9,385 bases of DNA from assembly GCA_019417145.1 (NCBI GenBank), contig DXVY01000004.1, positions 1-9,385 of the forward strand, in the 5' to 3' direction. The position numbers were made by a program, and so were the translations under genes. This document shows, piece after piece, positions 6,466 to 9,385 of the stretch. The stretch comes from Clostridiales bacterium. Its GTDB lineage: Bacteria; Bacillota; Clostridia; Oscillospirales; Acutalibacteraceae. The notes below the pieces were generated by a model. The model was not told where the DNA came from, searched no databases, and saw only the letters and a list, made by a program, of their open reading frames with translations. Every line of letters begins with the position of its first letter. Position 1 is the stretch's first letter.

Positions 6466-6939
6466 ATGGCGGAACTGAAAACCAACGCCGTACGCATACT
6501 GGATACAAGCGGGATTCCCTATCAGCTGCACGTCTATGAGGCGGGCGGCGAGGTAGACGGCCTGTCGGTGGCCGCCAAGTTGGGGCAGGATCCGGAGCGG
6601 GTATATAAAACCCTGGTGGCCAAGGGTAAATCCGGCGGCCATCACGTCTTTGTCATCCCGGTAGCGGCCGAGCTGGACCTGAAGAAGGCCGCCCGGGCTG
6701 CGGGGGAAAAGGCGGTGGAACTGATTCCGGTCAAGGACCTTTTAAAAACCACCGGCTATATTCGGGGCGGCTGCAGCCCGGTGGGCATGAAAAGGCCCTT
6801 TCCCACCGTGATCCATGCAGCGGCCCAGGCGCTGCCGTCCTTCTGTGTTAGCGCGGGACGGATCGGCCTGCAAATGGAACTCCAGCCAACGGCGCTGGCC
6901 CGTCAAATCGGCGCGGACTTTCAGGATATCATACGATAA
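6466..6939 (+). CDS. ybaK: Cys-tRNA(Pro) deacylase, YbaK/EbsC type
   Basis: A trans-editing enzyme that hydrolyses Cys-tRNA(Pro), the mischarged product of prolyl-tRNA synthetase, in the cytosol. The 157-residue length is normal for a free-standing YbaK. Family features are PEQ-type segment DPERVYKTLVAKGKSG (42-57), in which Lys48 corresponds to the conserved catalytic-site lysine, then HHVFVIPV (59-66), and the signature GYIRGGCSPVGMKRPFPTVI (97-116) with its Gly-Gly-Cys-Ser-Pro loop. The ATG follows AAGAAGGAA at a suitable distance. It is a single-gene unit with a strong promoter on one side and a bidirectional terminator five bases past its stop. Confidence 0.95.
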   Translation: MAELKTNAVRILDTSGIPYQLHVYEAGGEVDGLSVAAKLGQDPERVYKTLVAKGKSGGHHVFVIPVAAELDLKKAARAAGEKAVELIPVKDLLKTTGYIRGGCSPVGMKRPFPTVIHAAAQALPSFCVSAGRIGLQMELQPTALARQIGADFQDIIR

Positions 6940-6943
6940 AAAG

Positions 6944-6968
6944 GCCGGCGGAGAAATGCTCCGCCGGC
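6944..6968. terminator. Bidirectional intrinsic terminator between ybaK and the eda operon
   Basis: A perfect 10-bp GC stem (6944-6953 with 6959-6968) with an AAATG loop. On the plus strand TGTTTGTTTATT follows; on the minus strand CTTTTTAT follows. It lies 4 bases from the ybaK stop and 11 bases from the lipoprotein stop, serving both convergent units. Confidence 0.92.
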
Positions 6969-6979
6969 TGTTTGTTTAT

Positions 6980-7600
6980 TCAGTTTGAAACGGTCTGCAC
7001 AGGACCGATAGACTGGACAATGGTCTCCACCGTGGGCTGGGCCTTCTGCGCCTCCGAGGCGGAACAGTAGAAAACATACCGGGCAAACACGTCGTCATAC
7101 TGCACCGCATACACCCAGTACTGAAAACGGTAGGGAGCCGATTCTCCAGTAACCGTCTGTACGGCGGCCGGCCGGTCGTCCAGCGTCAGCTCGGTAACCG
7201 CGCCAAGCTCCATATTGTCCAGCTCCATGGTCTGGACAGCCAGATCCAAATAGGCCCGATAATCCACATCCTCCGAAAAATCCGTCCGGCTCTCCAGGAA
7301 AAGCAAAAAGCCTACAGAGCCGTCGGCGCTGCCCAAGGCCAGTTCAGCGTCCTCGTTTGCCGACTGTCCCAGATCCTCCCACCCGCTGGGCGCCATAACC
7401 GAGAAGCTGCCGTCGTAGGTAGTGAAGGTGACGGATTTTTCTTGGATCTCCGACTGGGATAGGCTGGCGGTCTGAGAGGACAAGGTCTCTAGCCCCTCCT
7501 GGATTCCCTCCTGAACGGCGTCCATGACCCCGCAGCCGCCGGCGGCTACCGATACGGTTGCGGCCAGCAAACCGGCCAATACCATTTTCCTCATTTGCAT
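6980..7600 (-). CDS. Putative lipoprotein of unknown function
   Basis: A 206-residue protein not assigned to a characterised family. The N-terminus MQMRKMVLAGLLAATV is basic then hydrophobic and ends in a lipobox-like AAGGC, with Cys23 as the predicted lipidated residue, so the mature protein should be tethered outside the cytoplasmic membrane. A Gln/Glu/Ser-rich linker follows (about 27-55). A beta-rich domain then runs from about 57, beginning FTTYDGSFSVMAPSGW; this resembles the opening of DcrB/PsbP-like lipoprotein domains, a loose comparison only. The start at 7598-7600 follows GGGAGGAGG about eight bases upstream; an ATG two codons later has poorer spacing. It lies 34 bases after kdgK and is the last gene of that operon before the shared terminator. 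A link to sugar-acid uptake is possible from context alone. Confidence 0.82.
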   Translation of the reverse strand: MQMRKMVLAGLLAATVSVAAGGCGVMDAVQEGIQEGLETLSSQTASLSQSEIQEKSVTFTTYDGSFSVMAPSGWEDLGQSANEDAELALGSADGSVGFLLFLESRTDFSEDVDYRAYLDLAVQTMELDNMELGAVTELTLDDRPAAVQTVTGESAPYRFQYWVYAVQYDDVFARYVFYCSASEAQKAQPTVETIVQSIGPVQTVSN

Positions 7601-7634
7601 GTTGCATTCCTCCTCCCAAAATATGTAGCCCCGT

Positions 7635-8633
7635 CTAACGTTGCACGCCGCCAGCGCCGCCCCGGGCCAGCCGTCGCGCCTCGTCGGCCGTGACCAGATT
7701 GGCGTCTCCCTCCACGGTAAATTTAAGGCAGGAGGCCGCCACGGCAAATTCAATGGCCGCCTGGGGCCCCTGTCCCTCCAGAAGGGCGAAAATAAGGCCG
7801 GCGGCAAAGCTGTCCCCGATGCCCATGCGCTCAATGACCTGGGTAGCGTATTCCCGGGAAAGATAAAATTCTCCATTCTTATACAGCATGGCCGACCAGA
7901 CGTTTTCACTGGCGGAGGGGGCGTCCAGCATGGTCATGGCCACCTGTCCAAAGCCAAAGCGATGGGTCAGCTCCCGGGCGATGGTTTGGCAGCAGGTGAC
8001 GGGATCCCCCTGAGCTGTGATGCCAAAGATATCGGCGTCGTCCTCCCGATTGGCAATACAGACGTCCACATAGGGCATAAGGGCGCCCATGGTTCGGGCG
8101 GCCTCCTCCATGGTCCACAGCCTGCTGCGGTAATTGAGATCGCAGGAGACGGTACAGCCCGCCTCCTTTGCCGCCCTGCAGGCCTCCAGGCAGAGGGCGG
8201 CCGCACCCCTGCCAAGAGCCGGGGTCACGCCGCTGAAATGGAACCACTGCGCCCCGTCAAAAATCCGTTGCCAATCAAAATCCCCCGGCCTGGCGCAGGC
8301 CATGGCCGATCCGGCCCGGTCGTAGAGCACCTGAACGGGGCGGCGGGCCGCTCCCTTCTCCAGATAGTAAATTCCCACCCGGTCGCCCTGCCGTTGGATA
8401 AAGGAGGTGTCCACCCCGTACCGCCGCAGGGAATCCACCGCCGCCTGGCCCACGGCGTTGTCAGGCAGGGCGGTGACGTGGGCGGCCTCCATGCCAAAGC
8501 AGCAAAGGGACACGGCCACATTGGCCTCGGCGCCGCCGTACACGGCGCAAAAACGCTCGGCCTGCCGAAGCCGCTTGTGCCCTTCCGGGGACAGGCGGAG
8601 CAGAATTTCTCCAAAGGTAATAATCTTTGCCAT
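7635..8633 (-). CDS. kdgK: 2-dehydro-3-deoxygluconokinase (KDG kinase), PfkB family
   Basis: Phosphorylates 2-keto-3-deoxygluconate with ATP to KDPG, the substrate of the aldolase encoded next to it. The 332-residue protein shows the PfkB fold: GEILLRLSP at 8-16, the sugar-binding glycine motif YGGAEANVAVSL (32-43), CDLNYRSRLW (164-173), and the second PfkB signature ERMGIGDSFAAGLI (268-281), with Asp274 as catalytic base. The motif reads GIGDSF rather than the usual GAGD, a mild variation seen in KDG-kinase-like proteins. The start ATG (8631-8633) follows AAGGAGG by five bases, and that site includes the TAA stop of the aldolase gene ten bases upstream, which suggests translational coupling. 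A related ketose or ribokinase-type specificity cannot be fully excluded, but the eda neighbour makes KDG the best substrate call. Confidence 0.93.
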   Translation of the reverse strand: MAKIITFGEILLRLSPEGHKRLRQAERFCAVYGGAEANVAVSLCCFGMEAAHVTALPDNAVGQAAVDSLRRYGVDTSFIQRQGDRVGIYYLEKGAARRPVQVLYDRAGSAMACARPGDFDWQRIFDGAQWFHFSGVTPALGRGAAALCLEACRAAKEAGCTVSCDLNYRSRLWTMEEAARTMGALMPYVDVCIANREDDADIFGITAQGDPVTCCQTIARELTHRFGFGQVAMTMLDAPSASENVWSAMLYKNGEFYLSREYATQVIERMGIGDSFAAGLIFALLEGQGPQAAIEFAVAASCLKFTVEGDANLVTADEARRLARGGAGGVQR

Positions 8634-8638
8634 AGACG

Positions 8639-8646
8639 CCTCCTTA
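8639..8646 (-). promoter_or_regulatory. kdgK ribosome site overlapping the eda stop codon
   Basis: On the minus strand the stop TAA (8644-8646) runs straight into GGAGG (8639-8643), forming AAGGAGG five bases before the kdgK ATG. A ribosome finishing the aldolase would sit on this site, favouring coupled synthesis of both enzymes. Confidence 0.8.
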
Positions 8647-9385
8647 ACGACGGGTCAGATGGACGGCAAAGCCGCCCAGCTCGTCCTTGAGATATAAAAA
8701 GGTCGTGCGGCCCTTGTCGTCCACCCTGCGGGTGGATTCGTCAAAGGCCAGGCCCTTGGATTCCAGATAGCGCTGGGCCCGATCGATATCGGAGACCGAA
8801 AAGGCCAGATGCCCCATGGTTCCCCGGCCGGGCTCCTTCATGACCTCCACATCGCCGCCCACAAAATAGGAGACGGGGATCTCCTCCGGCTTTTGACCCA
8901 ACAACAGCGAAAAGAGGCGGGCGGTCTCGGCTGCCTGCGCCGACGGGCAATTGACCCCCACGTGACTCCATCGCATCTGGAGCATGGCGCGCACAGCCGC
9001 ATCGGCCAAGGCCTCTATACCCGCCCAGTCGGCCGCCAGCAGCAGCTCCTCGGGGACCATCCAGCTTCCGCCGCAGGCCAATACCTGGGGCAGGGAAAGG
9101 TAGTCGTGCAGATTGGAAGGACCGATGCCGCCGGTAGGGATAAACCGCATGCCGGGAAAGGGGCCGGATAAGGCGCGCAACATCTTTACGCCTCCGGCAG
9201 CCTCAGCCGGGAAAAACTTAACGGCGGACAGCCCCATTTTTACGGCCAGCTCCACCTCGGTGGCCGACGAACAGCCGGGAATAACCGGCACGTTTCGGGC
9301 CGCGCACCACTGGATGATCTCCGGGTCAAAACCGGGGCTGACAATATATTTTGCGCCGGCACGGTGGTCACCGTGGAGCAGGCCC
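8644..9385 (-). CDS. eda: KDPG/KHG aldolase fused to a C-terminal VOC domain (N-terminus cut by window edge)
   Basis: The visible 246 residues form the C-terminal part of a two-domain protein; the true start lies outside. Residues about 10-135 match class I KDPG aldolase: AKYIVSPGFDPEII, VPVIPGCSSATEVELA, the Schiff-base lysine segment VKFFPAEAAGG (Lys56 of the visible part), RFIPTGGI, and ACGGSWMVP. This enzyme cleaves KDPG to pyruvate and glyceraldehyde-3-phosphate. From about residue 138 a second domain of roughly 108 residues follows: WSHVGVN, then GTMGHLAFSVSDIDRAQRYLESKG, and a last strand GGFAVHLTRR. These are the strand patterns of a glyoxalase/VOC fold, with His141 and His192 at usual metal-ligand positions. 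Ordinary Eda is about 205-215 residues and lacks this domain. The catalytic Glu and Arg of the N-terminal half are off the window. It is upstream of, and coupled to, kdgK. Confidence 0.92.
   Translation of the reverse strand, partial: GLLHGDHRAGAKYIVSPGFDPEIIQWCAARNVPVIPGCSSATEVELAVKMGLSAVKFFPAEAAGGVKMLRALSGPFPGMRFIPTGGIGPSNLHDYLSLPQVLACGGSWMVPEELLLAADWAGIEALADAAVRAMLQMRWSHVGVNCPSAQAAETARLFSLLLGQKPEEIPVSYFVGGDVEVMKEPGRGTMGHLAFSVSDIDRAQRYLESKGLAFDESTRRVDDKGRTTFLYLKDELGGFAVHLTRR

Noticed and set aside
6206..6466. 86-codon plus-strand open frame upstream of ybaK.
   Set aside because: It runs through the terminator hairpin and the ybaK promoter, lacks a ribosome site and shows no family resemblance.
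7641..8690. 349-codon plus-strand open frame opposite kdgK.
   Set aside because: Antisense shadow; Gly/Pro/His-rich composition without domains, while the minus strand encodes a clear PfkB kinase.
9360..9375. 7-bp inverted repeat CACGGTG-GT-CACCGTG at the window edge, whose alternative minus frame reads TVTTV, like the GTVxT motif of Eda.
   Set aside because: A frameshift there would also require loss of about eleven residues before AGAKYIVSPG; the simple reading frame continues to the edge, so the resemblance is probably coincidental.

Overview
The window looks like chromosomal DNA from a high-GC member of the Firmicutes, most likely a gut-type Clostridia of the Oscillospiraceae/Ruminococcaceae kind. 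The signs are strong GGAGG-type ribosome sites on nearly every gene, sigma-A promoters (several with an extended TGn -10), T-tailed hairpin terminators, a SigH-like sigma factor, a DUF4491 protein, a PgcA-type phosphoglucomutase and an eda-kdgK pair typical of uronate/KDG users. The genus is inference. I see no mobile element, CRISPR array or RNA gene.

Layout. (1) 1-579, minus: a SigH-like sigma factor with a GTG start, cut at its C-terminus by the window edge. It is divergent from (2) 857-2572, plus: a phosphoglucomutase. Each has a near-consensus promoter in an AT-rich spacer. (3) The phosphoglucomutase ends at a 14-bp hairpin terminator (2592-2624) that also faces the convergent gene (4) 2736-4091, minus: a neurotransmitter:sodium-symporter family transporter. 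(5) Upstream on the same strand is 4400-4735, an ArsC/Spx-like thioredoxin-fold protein. Its probable terminator (4231-4259) overlaps the transporter's -35 box. (6) Divergent from it is a two-gene plus-strand operon: an alpha/beta hydrolase of the monoacylglycerol lipase type (4889-5830) and a DUF4491 membrane protein (5846-6142). (7) 6143-6465 holds a terminator and a near-perfect promoter for ybaK (6466-6939), a Cys-tRNA(Pro) deacylase. (8) A bidirectional 10-bp hairpin (6944-6968) separates ybaK from a convergent minus-strand operon that enters from the right edge: eda fused to a VOC domain (8644-9385, N-terminus missing), kdgK (7635-8633) and a small lipoprotein (6980-7600).

How the genes work together. 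KdgK phosphorylates 2-keto-3-deoxygluconate to KDPG, and the aldolase splits KDPG into pyruvate and glyceraldehyde-3-phosphate; this is the lower part of hexuronate (pectin, alginate-type) catabolism. The stop codon of eda lies inside the kdgK ribosome site, so the two are probably translationally coupled. The other genes are single housekeeping or accessory units and do not form one pathway. No clearly novel system is visible. The points most worth a second look are the aldolase-VOC fusion with a lipoprotein in its operon, the inverted repeat centred exactly on the hydrolase -10 box, and the divergent SigH-like factor.
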